A stretch of 64,000 nt of DNA from JAIQFV01 sp041494885 (GTDB taxonomy: Bacteria > Acidobacteriota > Terriglobia > JAIQFV01). The position numbers and the translations under genes were made by a program. The DNA lies in NCBI GenBank assembly GCA_041494885.1, contig JBGQBO010000029.1, positions 7,734-71,733 of the forward strand, written 5' to 3'. The notes beneath the pieces are model-generated. The model was not told the origin of the DNA. It did no database searches and was given only the letters and a program-made list of their open reading frames with translations. Shown here one piece after another: positions 18,429 through 26,628 of the stretch (position 1 is the stretch's first letter; each line of letters begins with the position of its first letter).

Positions 18429-20633
18429 TCATCGACTCTCGATGATCCGGGTGGCGGCATCAATTTGCGTCGCCACATCGAGCAACGCGGCTCGAATCTT
18501 TTCCATCTGGGGCTTGACCTCGGACCAATGCTCTTGCTCAATGGCTTCGCGCACTCCCGGCAGGGTTTTCACCCCATACCCGGTATAAAGGCCCGGAGCA
18601 TAAATCTCATGTTTGAACCATGGGCGGCCGGGGAGGCCCTCTTTATTGACCATATGCCGCTCAATCAGAAGTAATATTTGATTCAATGCAGTCCGCTGAG
18701 CGGCGCTCATCACCCCGTCGCCCTCCGATGAACGTTTTCTGAATGTCGCCTGATATCGCTCTGCGGCTTGCTTCAAGTTCGCGGCGGCCTCTTTAAGTGA
18801 TGACAATTCGATCGACTCAGGGGGCTTGGCCTCCTGACTCAGCTTCTCCAATTCAGTCACATATTTGGTGACCGTATCGGCAAGATCTTCGAACTCGAAT
18901 GGCAGGGCACTCGCATTGGCCATCCGCATGACGGACGAGCCCACCGTCTGCGCCAGGGCGCGGCCATATTCAAACGTGGTATCTGAGAACCGGGTATACC
19001 ATGCAAAGGAGTCGTAGATGGAATGATAGACACCCCCGTCCCCTTCTCCGCCGAACCCCAGGTTTAGGGACGCCACTCCCAGATGATCGATAAATACAGT
19101 GTAATCGGAACCCGAACCCAACGCGCCAATACGCAAATCCGCCCGCTCCTTGAGTTCTTTCTTTTCTTCTTCGGTCTTGGCCTTCTCCTGGCGGCGATCC
19201 TGGAGTGCCTCCCAAATCGATTTGCCGGACTGAGGATCGCGGACATCGCGCATCACTTCGTTCATGAACCTTTCCAAGGTGTGAGAACCTGAAACGCCAA
19301 GCCATCCTTTGCCATTGGTGTCGGTGTTGAGGTAAGCGGCTGCCTTGGTGTTCAATTCTTCGGCATGAGCCTCGGCCCACTCGGTGGAACCCAGCAAGCC
19401 CGGTTCTTCGCCATCCCACGCAGCGAAAATGATCGTTCGCTTGGGCCGCCAACCCTGCTGCATCAACATCCCGAGAGCGCGGGCTTCTTCCAGTTCAGCG
19501 ACCAGTCCGCTAATCGGATCTGACGCCCCATTCACCCAGGCGTCATGATGGTTTCCTCGAACAATCCATTGGTCCGGAAAATCGCTTCCCTCAATGCGCG
19601 CGATGACGTCATAGATGGGTTCGATATTCCAGTTGAAAGCGGCTTTCAGATGAACAACAGCGGGGCCAGGCCCAATGTGATAGGTGATGGGGAGCGCGCC
19701 CCGCCAGGCTTCCGGCGCGACGGGGCCCCGGATGCTCTTCAGAATAGGCAACGCATCCCCGTATGAAATCGGGAGGACGGGGATCTTCATCAAGGTCTTG
19801 GCCTCTTCAAGAGGCAACCGTTTCGCGCCCTTGACACTGCCCCAACCGGGAGTCTCCGGATCACCGGGATAGATCGGCATGTCCGCCACACTGCCGCGCT
19901 GAACCCCATGCCAGGGCCGGTAGGCGCCCTCCGGATAAATGTCCCCCTTAAAATAACCGTCATCGTGGGGATCCGAGTAGATCAAACATCCCACGGCCCC
20001 ATGTTCATACGCCACTTTGGGCTTGATGCCGCGCCAACTCTCGCCATAGCGCGCCAGGACGATCTTGCCTTTGACATCAATCCCCAGTTTGGCGAGATCC
20101 TCATAATCTTTTGGAGTTCCGTAGTTCACATAGATGACCTGTGCCCTCACATCACCATCGGCAGAGTAGGCGTTATAGGTGGGCAACTGACCGGAATTCG
20201 TGGAATCAGGGTCTTCCACCACGGCAGGCTCCTTCAGCAACGCCGTGTATTTCTCGGGCTCAACGAGTTCGACCAGACGTTCCCTGGGGGTAGGAAAAAG
20301 CACATAGAACTGCTCAATTTCCGCCTTCAACCCATACTCACGAAATTTCCGTAGGATGAATTCGGCGTTCTCCTTGTCTTTCACCGATCCCACGTGATGG
20401 GGCGCAGAGGAAAGAATACGCATATTTTCGCGGAGGTTTTTGGGATCGGGGATCGCCCGCATTTTCTCTTCCCACTCCCGCTCGGCTTTGCTCTCAGCGG
20501 TCGAGTACCCGCGCAGGGATTCAGTACCTCGAGCGGCGTCTTTCTGTGCCCAGGTGTGGGCTATACCACCGAGCTCAATAACGAAACACAGGGATACGAT
20601 CAAAGAAGCATTACGAAAGCCACGAAGACGCAT
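18429..20633 (-). CDS. Secreted M28 metallopeptidase (glutamate carboxypeptidase II-like)
   Basis: A 734-residue exported zinc aminopeptidase or carboxypeptidase resembling human GCPII. A signal peptide (about 1-29) leads into a PA (protease-associated) insertion (about 140-260). The M28 catalytic core has the di-zinc ligands His and Asp in GNHHDAWVNGASDP (about 355-370) and Glu-Glu in AAWDGEEPGLLGS (about 400-412). Further ligands lie in NTDTNG and the later GVYHSIYDSF histidine. The C-terminal 150 residues (ELEKLSQEAKPPESIELSS and beyond) match the transferrin-receptor-like dimerisation domain. It would trim peptides outside the cytoplasm, alongside the S9 peptidase 3 kb away. Confidence 0.93.
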   Translation of the reverse strand: MRLRGFRNASLIVSLCFVIELGGIAHTWAQKDAARGTESLRGYSTAESKAEREWEEKMRAIPDPKNLRENMRILSSAPHHVGSVKDKENAEFILRKFREYGLKAEIEQFYVLFPTPRERLVELVEPEKYTALLKEPAVVEDPDSTNSGQLPTYNAYSADGDVRAQVIYVNYGTPKDYEDLAKLGIDVKGKIVLARYGESWRGIKPKVAYEHGAVGCLIYSDPHDDGYFKGDIYPEGAYRPWHGVQRGSVADMPIYPGDPETPGWGSVKGAKRLPLEEAKTLMKIPVLPISYGDALPILKSIRGPVAPEAWRGALPITYHIGPGPAVVHLKAAFNWNIEPIYDVIARIEGSDFPDQWIVRGNHHDAWVNGASDPISGLVAELEEARALGMLMQQGWRPKRTIIFAAWDGEEPGLLGSTEWAEAHAEELNTKAAAYLNTDTNGKGWLGVSGSHTLERFMNEVMRDVRDPQSGKSIWEALQDRRQEKAKTEEEKKELKERADLRIGALGSGSDYTVFIDHLGVASLNLGFGGEGDGGVYHSIYDSFAWYTRFSDTTFEYGRALAQTVGSSVMRMANASALPFEFEDLADTVTKYVTELEKLSQEAKPPESIELSSLKEAAANLKQAAERYQATFRKRSSEGDGVMSAAQRTALNQILLLIERHMVNKEGLPGRPWFKHEIYAPGLYTGYGVKTLPGVREAIEQEHWSEVKPQMEKIRAALLDVATQIDAATRIIESR

Positions 20634-20970
20634 TTATTTTTTGTCTCCTTGTCGAATAAGTATGGGATCGCTGGCGGCAGGCTAGCCCGCGAGCGCAGAC
20701 TCGGAATCGTGCGGCACAGGGTGGCGACTGAAGGGAGCTCATGCGAGAGGACAGTATGCGCAAGGTTCCTGTTGAAAAAAAGAAGTGGATAACCTTGAAT
20801 TCAGACAAATGCCCCACCCCGGTGATCAGGGTGTTGAATCGCTGAATTTCGAAGAGTTCAAAACACAGATCCGGAGGTTGTGAACCATGTAACGGTGGAA
20901 GAAGCCCTTAGATGACCCAACCTTTCAGGATGTCAAACCACCCGGTGCTTTCACAGCCTGGGGAACAGGA
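20634..20970. other. Intergenic, no gene recognised
   Basis: About 337 bases between the ferredoxin gene and the M28 peptidase gene, both on the minus strand. It should contain the peptidase promoter. Short frames are present without recognisable families, and no obvious structured element is visible. Confidence 0.35.
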
Positions 20971-21378
20971 CTAGTGCTCTTCCTTTGCAGCATTGCGATT
21001 CCATTCGGGGACTTCCACGACGACGTCCTGGGTTCCATTGGGAACGGTTTGGCATGACAGGCGGGAATCCAGTTCGAGGCCGGGCGCCTCCTGAATCATA
21101 TCATCCTCATCATCCGAGGATTGATTGCAGGTCTCCAGTCCCTGACGCACATAAACATGACACGTGGAACAGGCGCAAACGCCCCCGCAGGCATGATCCA
21201 GGTCGATTCCATTCCCCAGACCGATCGAAAGAATGGACCCCGGCAAACCATCGACGTGCTCGGGCAAATGATCGGGATCCACCTCGACGGTCTTATTCAT
21301 GGGCAGGAAGGTAATCTTGTACTTGGTCTTCGGCGGTGGAACTTCCACTGCGGTCAGATATGGATTTCTTCCACCCAT
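20971..21378 (-). CDS. 2Fe-2S ferredoxin, adrenodoxin/ISC type
   Basis: A 135-residue electron carrier. The cluster ligands follow the adrenodoxin pattern: Cys64, Cys70 and Cys73 in ACGGVCACSTCHVYV, with Cys109 in RLSCQTV. There is an additional Cys68. The acidic SSDDEDDMIQEAPG helix (about 87-100) is the partner-binding surface of this ferredoxin class. It probably serves iron-sulfur assembly or a P450-type or oxygenase partner, but neither is nearby. An N-terminal extension of about 18 residues precedes the domain. It starts at the ATG at 21378. Confidence 0.92.
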   Translation of the reverse strand: MGGRNPYLTAVEVPPPKTKYKITFLPMNKTVEVDPDHLPEHVDGLPGSILSIGLGNGIDLDHACGGVCACSTCHVYVRQGLETCNQSSDDEDDMIQEAPGLELDSRLSCQTVPNGTQDVVVEVPEWNRNAAKEEH

Positions 21379-21452
21379 GGTTGAGCTCTAATCTCCCCGA
21401 TTGAAATTAAACATAATTATAGCACATCGCGAACGCCGAACCTTCTGGGAGA

Positions 21453-21650
21453 AAAATTCCAAAATCCAAAGTCCAGATAATACCCAAAATCCAAATTCCA
21501 AACAAAACCCAAACTCCACAAATGCAAACAATGGCAAAGACCCTTTTCAATAAATTGCGGGAAAGGTGGATGTCGTTTTTTGGAATTTGGGTATTGGAAT
21601 TTATTTGGATTTTGGAATTTGGATTTTGGAATTTCCTTTCGCAATTTGTA
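21453..21650. repeat. Inverted arrays of CCAAAATCCAAATT-type periodic repeat (solo bracket)
   Basis: On the plus strand, 21457-21514 is a run of 8-9 base words such as CCAAAATCCAAA. Then 21578-21640 is its inverted counterpart, such as TTTGGATTTTGGAATTTGG. About 60 bases of unrelated sequence lie between the arms, enough to form a large imperfect cruciform. The right arm enters the 3' end of the HAD gene. A related GGATTTCGGATTT run lies at 59278-59342. Confidence 0.7.
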
Positions 21651-22491
21651 ACCCGAGCACAAATTTCTCAATCGCTTGAGCTACTCCATGCTCATCGTTG
21701 GTTGCAGTGACATGGCGTCCCGCGGTCTTCAGCTCCTCCACGCTCTGACCCATGACCACGGCAACTCTTGAAAGCTCCAGCATGTCATGGTCGTTGTGGT
21801 TGTCGCCAATGGCCATCAGATTCTCAGGGGTCCACCCGTGCCCGGCCAGCAGAAACCGAAGCGCAGCCGCCTTGCTGCAGGTGGGTGAGAGGATATCGAT
21901 AATGGAAACGTCATTTCGAAGATACTCCGTGCGGGTCATCTTCACCACCCCCGCCTCCACCAGCGGCGTGACGGCCTCGATTACACCATTCATCGTGGCG
22001 ACCGATCCGCCAAACATGAACTGAATCGGGTCCACGGTAAGAAACTCTTCCAACGAATCGACATAGCGCACGTCTTCCTTGCTCTTGTCCAGATACCAGC
22101 GGAGGGGGCGATTGCTGGGATCGATTTTTTCACACACGAGCTGCCCGCACTCGGATTCCTCTGAATGGGCCACACAGGAGGAGCGAAAAGCCCGCGTCGC
22201 ATAAAGCGCTTGCCGCGCGGCAGGAAGGGGCAAGGGATTTTTGTAGGAGAGATGATGGCTCCGAGAGGTTTTGATGACCGCGCCATTGTTGGCGATCACC
22301 GTGAGATCGTGATCAAACAGGGTGGCAATTCGTTCGGCCATCGAAAAGCGCCGCCCTGTCACCAGCGAAACTTCAACCCCGGACTCCATGGCCGCATCGA
22401 CGGCACGCTTGTTCTCTTCGCTCAGGTTTCCCTTTGAATCCAGCAGCGTGCCATCAATGTCAATGGCGATCAGTCGTACTCCATCATTCAT
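21601..22491 (-). CDS. HAD-superfamily (Cof-type, IIB) phosphatase
   Basis: A 296-residue haloacid-dehalogenase-type hydrolase likely acting on sugar phosphates or similar metabolites. Motif I is DIDGTLLDS with nucleophile Asp11 and acid/base Asp13. Motif II is VSLVTGRRF, motif III is the lysine in SPTCSKAAALRF, and motif IV is GDNHNDHDML. A large type IIB cap lies between motifs II and III. The last 13 or so residues (NSKIQIPKSK tail) are encoded by the periodic repeat at 21576-21640, so the natural C-terminus has been replaced or extended by repeat DNA. It starts at the ATG at 22491. Confidence 0.9.
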   Translation of the reverse strand: MNDGVRLIAIDIDGTLLDSKGNLSEENKRAVDAAMESGVEVSLVTGRRFSMAERIATLFDHDLTVIANNGAVIKTSRSHHLSYKNPLPLPAARQALYATRAFRSSCVAHSEESECGQLVCEKIDPSNRPLRWYLDKSKEDVRYVDSLEEFLTVDPIQFMFGGSVATMNGVIEAVTPLVEAGVVKMTRTEYLRNDVSIIDILSPTCSKAAALRFLLAGHGWTPENLMAIGDNHNDHDMLELSRVAVVMGQSVEELKTAGRHVTATNDEHGVAQAIEKFVLGLQIAKGNSKIQIPKSK

Positions 22492-22904
22492 GAACTGAAG
22501 TTTATCACAGACGAGTTCTTCAGCTCGTCGCAGAGTAAGTCTAAAATTGCTTTTCTCTTGTGCAGAGATTTTTACATCTACAACCTTCGCTCATGATCTT
22601 CATTGGGGTGCAGTTTCGCCGGGGGGGATCACGCCTGATAGTGGGCCAGTTCCCTAGATGCGCGTTTCTCAGATGGAAACGTGACCACAGCTGCGCGAAC
22701 AGCAAATCCCGCCAGCTAGTTCCTCCTCGCACACGGGGAAAGGCTGTGAAAATGCCCCCACTTCCGCGCTCTTGTGCGCGCGGTTTCGCTTTCACATGGC
22801 CGTTGTGTGAAGGATTCCTAGGCGACTACACCCCCCCAGTCGCGTTTCCGATCACTCCCTGCCGCCGTTGTCAACGGGGCGGGTTGTCCACAACGAGTCG
22901 GGAC
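22492..22904. other. Intergenic, no gene recognised
   Basis: About 413 bases between two minus-strand genes. Short frames exist but none has a recognised family. C-runs and G-runs near 22619 and 22830 are the only notable composition features. Confidence 0.35.
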
Positions 22905-23396
22905 TCACTGGGTCGCTGGTACCACTCGCGTTGTCTGGAACGCGACAAGCCTCCAGTCGCCGTTCTGCTTCACCCAAACCCGGGTGTTGCGAACATCGCC
23001 ACTGTATGGCTTCCCGTTGATCGTCGCTTTTACGGAGGCTAGCGCGTTAACGACCGCGGTGTCTCCATACGTGCGTATCTTCGCTTCGCGCACATTAATG
23101 GAGTCGTACTTGGTAGCACCTGACTTGAAATTCTCGATCTCCTGAGCCTTCGTGGATAGGTTGCCGTCACCATGGATTGCCGTGTAGTCATCGGCAAAAT
23201 ACTTCTCGAGACAGGTAGTATCGCTTTTTAAAATGCACTGTGTGACCTGCCCTTGAAGCGTCTTGATTTCTTGCTCGACAGTCCCGCTGCCGGTCTTTGT
23301 GCCGGCAGGTGGGTTTGCGACTTGGCCTGAGGCCATGGCCGGAACCAACAAGGAAAAGGCGACTAACAGCAAAACAAAAAGTCTCATGCTTTTCAT
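22905..23396 (-). CDS. Exported NTF2-like (DUF4440-type) protein
   Basis: A 163-residue protein with a clear signal peptide (MKSMRLFVLLLVAFSLLVPAMASGQ region, residues 1-25). The NTF2-fold domain follows: IKTLQGQVTQCILKSDTTCLEKYFADDYTAIHGDG, then DTAVVNALASVKATINGKP, then RVWVKQNGDWRLVAFQTTR. It belongs to the broad DUF4440/SnoaL-like group, whose members bind small ligands or act as simple enzymes. No catalytic residues can be named. GGAG lies upstream of the ATG at 23396. It is monocistronic. Confidence 0.82.
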   Translation of the reverse strand: MKSMRLFVLLLVAFSLLVPAMASGQVANPPAGTKTGSGTVEQEIKTLQGQVTQCILKSDTTCLEKYFADDYTAIHGDGNLSTKAQEIENFKSGATKYDSINVREAKIRTYGDTAVVNALASVKATINGKPYSGDVRNTRVWVKQNGDWRLVAFQTTRVVPATQ

Positions 23397-23672
23397 GGAG
23401 GTGACTCCTTCTGGTGAAGATTACGAGCGGGTGGAAGAGGCGACCATTCTGCTCTCTACTCGAGAGCGGTGTCAAGGACCCCTCAGATGAAAACAATTAC
23501 CCACTTCTGATAGCCTTCCTTACTCCATGTTCGCAAAAACGAGACGGCATTGGAACAGGTCTACATTTGCGAAATCGCTGCAGACCAAAAGCGCTGATTT
23601 CCGCTTTTCTTGTCCGGGATCGATACAAATGCCCAGCCAAGAGGTGGCGAGCTGGAAGTCGTACCCCGAATC

Positions 23673-23759
23673 ATCGGGGTGAAAAACCTGGGGGGCGTCT
23701 CCATCCCCGCTGGTAAACCAGCGGGCTGTACGCAGTCAAGCCCCCCGAGGGGGGCTGTG
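23673..23759 (+). promoter_or_regulatory. Three consecutive stem-loops upstream of the amidase operon
   Basis: Perfect or near-perfect hairpins follow one another: CCCCGA...TCGGGG (23673-23689), CCCGCTGGT-AA-ACCAGCGGG (about 23707-23727) and AGCCCCCC-GA-GGGGGGCT (about 23742-23759). The last two have two-base loops and so are best viewed as palindromic DNA that could bind a dimeric regulator. They could also act as RNA structures. None is followed by a U-run. Confidence 0.4.
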
Positions 23760-23771
23760 TTCGTGCGCCTG

Positions 23772-23800
23772 TTAAGGCACAGCAATTCTTGTGATATACT
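23772..23800 (+). promoter_or_regulatory. Possible sigma-70-type promoter for the exported protein and amidase
   Basis: TATACT at 23795-23800, preceded by TG-rich sequence, lies 17 bases after a weak TTAAGG at 23772-23777. Only the -10 box is convincing. It would give a leader of about 170 bases containing the 9-bp long-range pairing TGGGTTTGG/CCAAACCCA. Confidence 0.3.
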
Positions 23801-23976
23801 GCCGCTTCCCTGGAGAACCGAACAACATCTGCGGTCATTGTTTACATGGTTAAAGAGTCTTGGGTTTGGGTACCTAAGAGGCAAAACCGACGCCCTGGGT
23901 AAGCCAGTGGAAGAGGCAAAGAGCGGTCCTTCTCCAAACCCAGGTTCGGAGTCCAATTCTAGATAAGGAGAAATCC

Positions 23977-24375
23977 ATGAGCTGTTCCAAGGCCACCTCT
24001 TCTTTGTCGAATCGTAAAGGTCGACCCGCCTCACCATCACGACGGCGGATGATCAAGACACTGGCGATGGCCCCACTCCTCCCCGCGGTTCTATCAAGCG
24101 TCACTCTGACATCCGCTCAGACGCAAACCAAACCGGAAGCAATGCCTGTCGCACCCGCCCAACCGGCAACACAGGAATTGAAACCTTCGCCCGAGGCGGA
24201 AGCCCTGGCCGAAGTGGTCAAGCAGCGCTACGGGAAGTATCTAACGGACGAACAGATGGTCGAAGTAAAGCTGGGGCTGGAGCGCGGGGTGCGGGGCCGC
24301 CAGCGAGTCCGTGCATTCAAACTGACCAACGCCGACGAGCCCGTCACGATGTTTCATGCCTTGGACCTCCCCTAG
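23977..24375 (+). CDS. Small exported protein of unknown function, amidase-linked
   Basis: A 132-residue protein that I do not recognise. Its N-terminus contains a twin-arginine-like SRRRMIKTLAMAPLLPAVL segment (about residues 22-40), suggesting Tat or Sec export. A Pro/Ala/Glu-rich spacer (about 46-70) follows, then a helical EAEALAEVVKQRYGKYLTDEQM region and a short C-terminus ending FHALDLP. AAGGAGAAA lies just before the ATG at 23977. The amidase gene begins 74 bases downstream in the same direction, so the two are likely cotranscribed. Confidence 0.7.
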   Translation: MSCSKATSSLSNRKGRPASPSRRRMIKTLAMAPLLPAVLSSVTLTSAQTQTKPEAMPVAPAQPATQELKPSPEAEALAEVVKQRYGKYLTDEQMVEVKLGLERGVRGRQRVRAFKLTNADEPVTMFHALDLP

Positions 24376-24448
24376 CTAAAATCGTGGGGTCGATTCAACC
24401 CTTCGGTGTGCTTTCGAACCGACATCATCCCGACTCTTGAGAGGCGAC

Positions 24449-25906
24449 ATGCTTTCAGAAGACATTCTTTATTCTTCAGTGGCCAGCTTGGCTCTGAAAA
24501 TTCGCGGCCAAAAGATCTCTCCCGTAGAACTGACGGAATCTTACCTCACGCGGCTGGAGGCGATTGGGCCGAAGCTTGGGGCATTGGTGACGTTGATGCG
24601 GGGTCAGGCCCTCGAACAAGCGCGGGCCGCCGAGAAAGAAATCAAATCGGGTAAGTATCGCGGGCCATTGCACGGCATCCCCTTCGGCGTAAAGGACCTT
24701 TTGGCGACCAAAGGAGTCCCCACCACGTGGGGGGCAGCGCCCTATAAGGATCAGGTGTTTGATTATGATGCTACGGTGGTTGAGAAACTGCGCAACGCCG
24801 GCGCTATTCTGATCGCGAAGCTGGCCATGGTGGAGCTGGCAGGGGGAATGGGATATAACAATCCCGATGCCTCTTTCACAGGCCCCGGCCGGACCCCGTG
24901 GAATACGAATTTTTGGAGTGGGGGCTCTTCCAGCGGGCCGGGAGCCGCTACAGCGGCTGGACTCGTGGCTTTTTCCATCGGCTCCGAAACCTCGGGATCG
25001 ATCCTCACCCCCTCTTCGTGCTGCGGACTGTCGGGGTTGCGGCCTACTTACGGGCGGGTCAGCCGCTATGGTGCCATGGCCTTGTGTTGGACGCTCGATA
25101 AGATCGGCCCCATGTGTCGCACCGTGGATGACTGTGGATTGGTGCTTGCCGCCATCGCTGGTAAGGATCCCAAGGACCCCACCTCCGTTGCAAAGAAGTT
25201 CGATTATCCGTTGAATCCGGGGGTCGCGACCGCCGGGACCGATCGCGCACGCGTCACTGCTTCAACAGCCGCTGGCAGGCAACGTTTCAGGATTGGGGTC
25301 ATTAAGGACTCCACCAAGGATATCCAACCTGAGGTCAAGGCCAACTTTGAACAGACTGTCGAAGTGCTCCATCAATTTTGTGATGTGACGCCGGACGTGG
25401 CCTTTCCCGACTTCCCGTGGGGGAATGTCGTGGGGACGATTGTGAATGCCGAGGGAGCCGCAGCCTTCTCTGATTTGATTGAGAGCGGAAAACTCGCTGA
25501 GCTCGAAACGCCGCGTGACCGCATTGGTGGGTACACCGCTTCGGTGGTGTCCGCCGTCGACTATATCCAGGCCATGCGCATTCGCGGCCCGATGCAGAGG
25601 GCCTACCATGAGTTCATGACCAAATTCGATGCCGTCATCGCCCCCACGCGGAGCGCCGTGGCTCCGCCCATTGGGATCGACTTCGACAAGGCCTATCCTG
25701 AGGTCAAAGGGGGAACCCCATTGATTCCGGCTGGAAATGCCGTTGGGGCCCCCGCCCTGTGTGTTCCCAATGGCTTTGGACAAAATGGCCTCCCGACCTC
25801 AATTCAATTCCTGGGGGCTCCGTTCAGTGAGAAAACGCTGCTTGAAATCGGCAATGCCTTTCAAGCCCGGACGCATTGGCACGAGAAGCACCCATCGATT
25901 TCGTGA
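24449..25906 (+). CDS. Amidase-signature enzyme
   Basis: A 485-residue amidase with the Ser-cisSer-Lys triad: Lys82 in HGIPFGVKDLL, the cis-serine in GGSSSG (about residue 161) and the nucleophile in ETSGSI (about Ser184). The SGLRPTYGRVSRYGAM segment that follows is diagnostic. Enzymes of this fold hydrolyse simple amides, peptide amides or Gln-tRNA intermediates. With no gatB or gatC nearby, and with an exported partner gene, I favour a catabolic amidase. I chose the ATG at 24449, which has AGAGG just upstream, over an in-frame TTG at 24437. Confidence 0.92.
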   Translation: MLSEDILYSSVASLALKIRGQKISPVELTESYLTRLEAIGPKLGALVTLMRGQALEQARAAEKEIKSGKYRGPLHGIPFGVKDLLATKGVPTTWGAAPYKDQVFDYDATVVEKLRNAGAILIAKLAMVELAGGMGYNNPDASFTGPGRTPWNTNFWSGGSSSGPGAATAAGLVAFSIGSETSGSILTPSSCCGLSGLRPTYGRVSRYGAMALCWTLDKIGPMCRTVDDCGLVLAAIAGKDPKDPTSVAKKFDYPLNPGVATAGTDRARVTASTAAGRQRFRIGVIKDSTKDIQPEVKANFEQTVEVLHQFCDVTPDVAFPDFPWGNVVGTIVNAEGAAAFSDLIESGKLAELETPRDRIGGYTASVVSAVDYIQAMRIRGPMQRAYHEFMTKFDAVIAPTRSAVAPPIGIDFDKAYPEVKGGTPLIPAGNAVGAPALCVPNGFGQNGLPTSIQFLGAPFSEKTLLEIGNAFQARTHWHEKHPSIS

Positions 25907-26044
25907 CTCCTATGCCATATATAGTGCGACGAGCCTTGCCGCCCTACCATATTTCACCCCCAATTATTTCCTTGCGTTCCTTTCAAATCTCCTGTAATCT
26001 GTCTTCAGTCTTGGTCAAGTTTTTGTTGTCGTAGCAGTAAGTTG

Positions 26045-26085
26045 GCTCCAAATCCATGATCGGATTTTGGAGCTATTTGTTTTTG
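26045..26085 (+). terminator. Hairpin with T-rich tail in the cold-shock gene leader
   Basis: GCTCCAAATCC (26045-26055) pairs with GGATTTTGGAGC (26062-26073), with one bulged base, and is followed by TATTTGTTTTTG. It could terminate transcription from upstream or act as an attenuator in the long 5' leader typical of cold-shock genes. Confidence 0.4.
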
Positions 26086-26153
26086 CGGTGGACACGAAGA
26101 CGAGACAAGGTAAATTAAAACAAGCAACATCAAACTAAGGAGCATTAACAGAA

Positions 26154-26357
26154 ATGAAAGAACAAGGCACAGTAAAATGGTTTAACGACGCAAAGGGTTT
26201 TGGATTCATCCAGCGCCAATCGGGCGAAGATGTCTTCGTGCATTTCTCCGCAATCCAAGGCGAGGGATTCAAGTCATTAACCGAAGGCCAGGCCGTGGAG
26301 TTCGAAGTGACCAAGGGCCAAAAAGGTCTACAGGCGGAAAACGTCACCAAACTCTAA
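26154..26357 (+). CDS. Cold-shock domain protein (CspA family)
   Basis: A 67-residue RNA chaperone with one OB-fold cold-shock domain. RNP1 is KGFGFIQ (about residues 14-20) and RNP2 is VFVHFSA (about 28-34). The start GTVKWFNDAKGFGF and end QKGLQAENV are standard. AAGGAG lies 12 bases before the ATG at 26154. A strong intrinsic terminator follows at 26384-26421, so it is monocistronic. The 247-base upstream gap contains a hairpin and is a plausible temperature-responsive leader. Confidence 0.97.
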   Translation: MKEQGTVKWFNDAKGFGFIQRQSGEDVFVHFSAIQGEGFKSLTEGQAVEFEVTKGQKGLQAENVTKL

Positions 26358-26383
26358 TTTTCCACAACAAAATCCATTTTTGG

Positions 26384-26421
26384 AAAGGCCTCGTCGCGAA
26401 AGCGACGGGGCCTTTTGTTTT
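26384..26421 (+). terminator. Rho-independent terminator of the cold-shock gene
   Basis: A 14-base-pair stem AAAGGCCTCGTCGC / GCGACGGGGCCTTT (one G-T wobble) with a stable GAAA tetraloop, followed by TTTTGTTTTT. It lies 26 bases after the stop codon. Confidence 0.93.
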
Positions 26422-26442
26422 TGGGGCGGACGAGAAGGGACC

Positions 26443-26559
26443 AATCAGCTTACAAAATTAAGATTGTTCCATTGACTGGAGCAAACTGCTGGAGCTATAA
26501 GTGAAGGCATTCATTGAAAACGAAGAGTAGTAAGGAGAGTTCTGATGAACCGCTCCCAT
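26443..26559 (+). repeat. Duplicated promoter/leader module, copy A
   Basis: This segment aligns without gaps over most of its length with 33038-33155, the upstream region of the 877-residue surface-protein gene. The shared part includes AATCAGC, AGATTGTTCCATTGACT, the -10 region, the AGTAGTAAGGAGAGTTCTG ribosome-binding site and the first four codons MNRS. After the fourth codon the two copies diverge completely. Confidence 0.88.
26472..26501 (+). promoter_or_regulatory. Sigma-70-type promoter in leader copy A
   Basis: TTGACT (26472-26477), an 18-base spacer and TATAAG (26496-26501). The same arrangement is conserved in copy B at 33067-33096, although the spacer bases differ, which supports function. 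Confidence 0.55.
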
Positions 26560-26628
26560 GGAGGTATCCGCTGTAAATCTTCTTCCTCCTTCATTTACCT
26601 GCCAGGACCGACATCGGGGGTTCCATAA
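26545..26628 (+). CDS. 27-codon leader ORF coupled to the STN-like gene
   Basis: An ATG with an ideal AAGGAG site opens a frame of 27 residues beginning MNRSHGG and ending TSGVP. Its TAA overlaps the next gene's ATG as TAATG. The ribosome-binding site and first four codons are copied from the surface-protein gene leader. It may be a decapitated fragment of that gene, now serving as a translational coupler for the downstream gene, which has no strong site of its own. Confidence 0.4.
   Translation: MNRSHGGIRCKSSSSFIYLPGPTSGVP

Larger units (their letters stand above)
23397..23976. other. Divergent intergenic region with tandem hairpins
   Basis: About 580 bases between the minus-strand NTF2 gene and the plus-strand exported-protein/amidase pair, so it should hold promoters for both. 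It contains stem-loops at 23673-23689, 23707-23727 and 23742-23759, a TATACT box at 23795-23800, and a 9-bp long-range pairing at 23864-23872 with 23937-23945. No coding sequence is recognised. Confidence 0.5.

Noticed and set aside
23860..23976. Possible riboswitch in the leader of the exported-protein/amidase pair.
   Set aside because: The long-range pairing is real on paper, but the sequence matches no riboswitch consensus I know (c-di-GMP, guanidine, glutamine and others were considered). It is kept only as an unnamed structured-leader finding.
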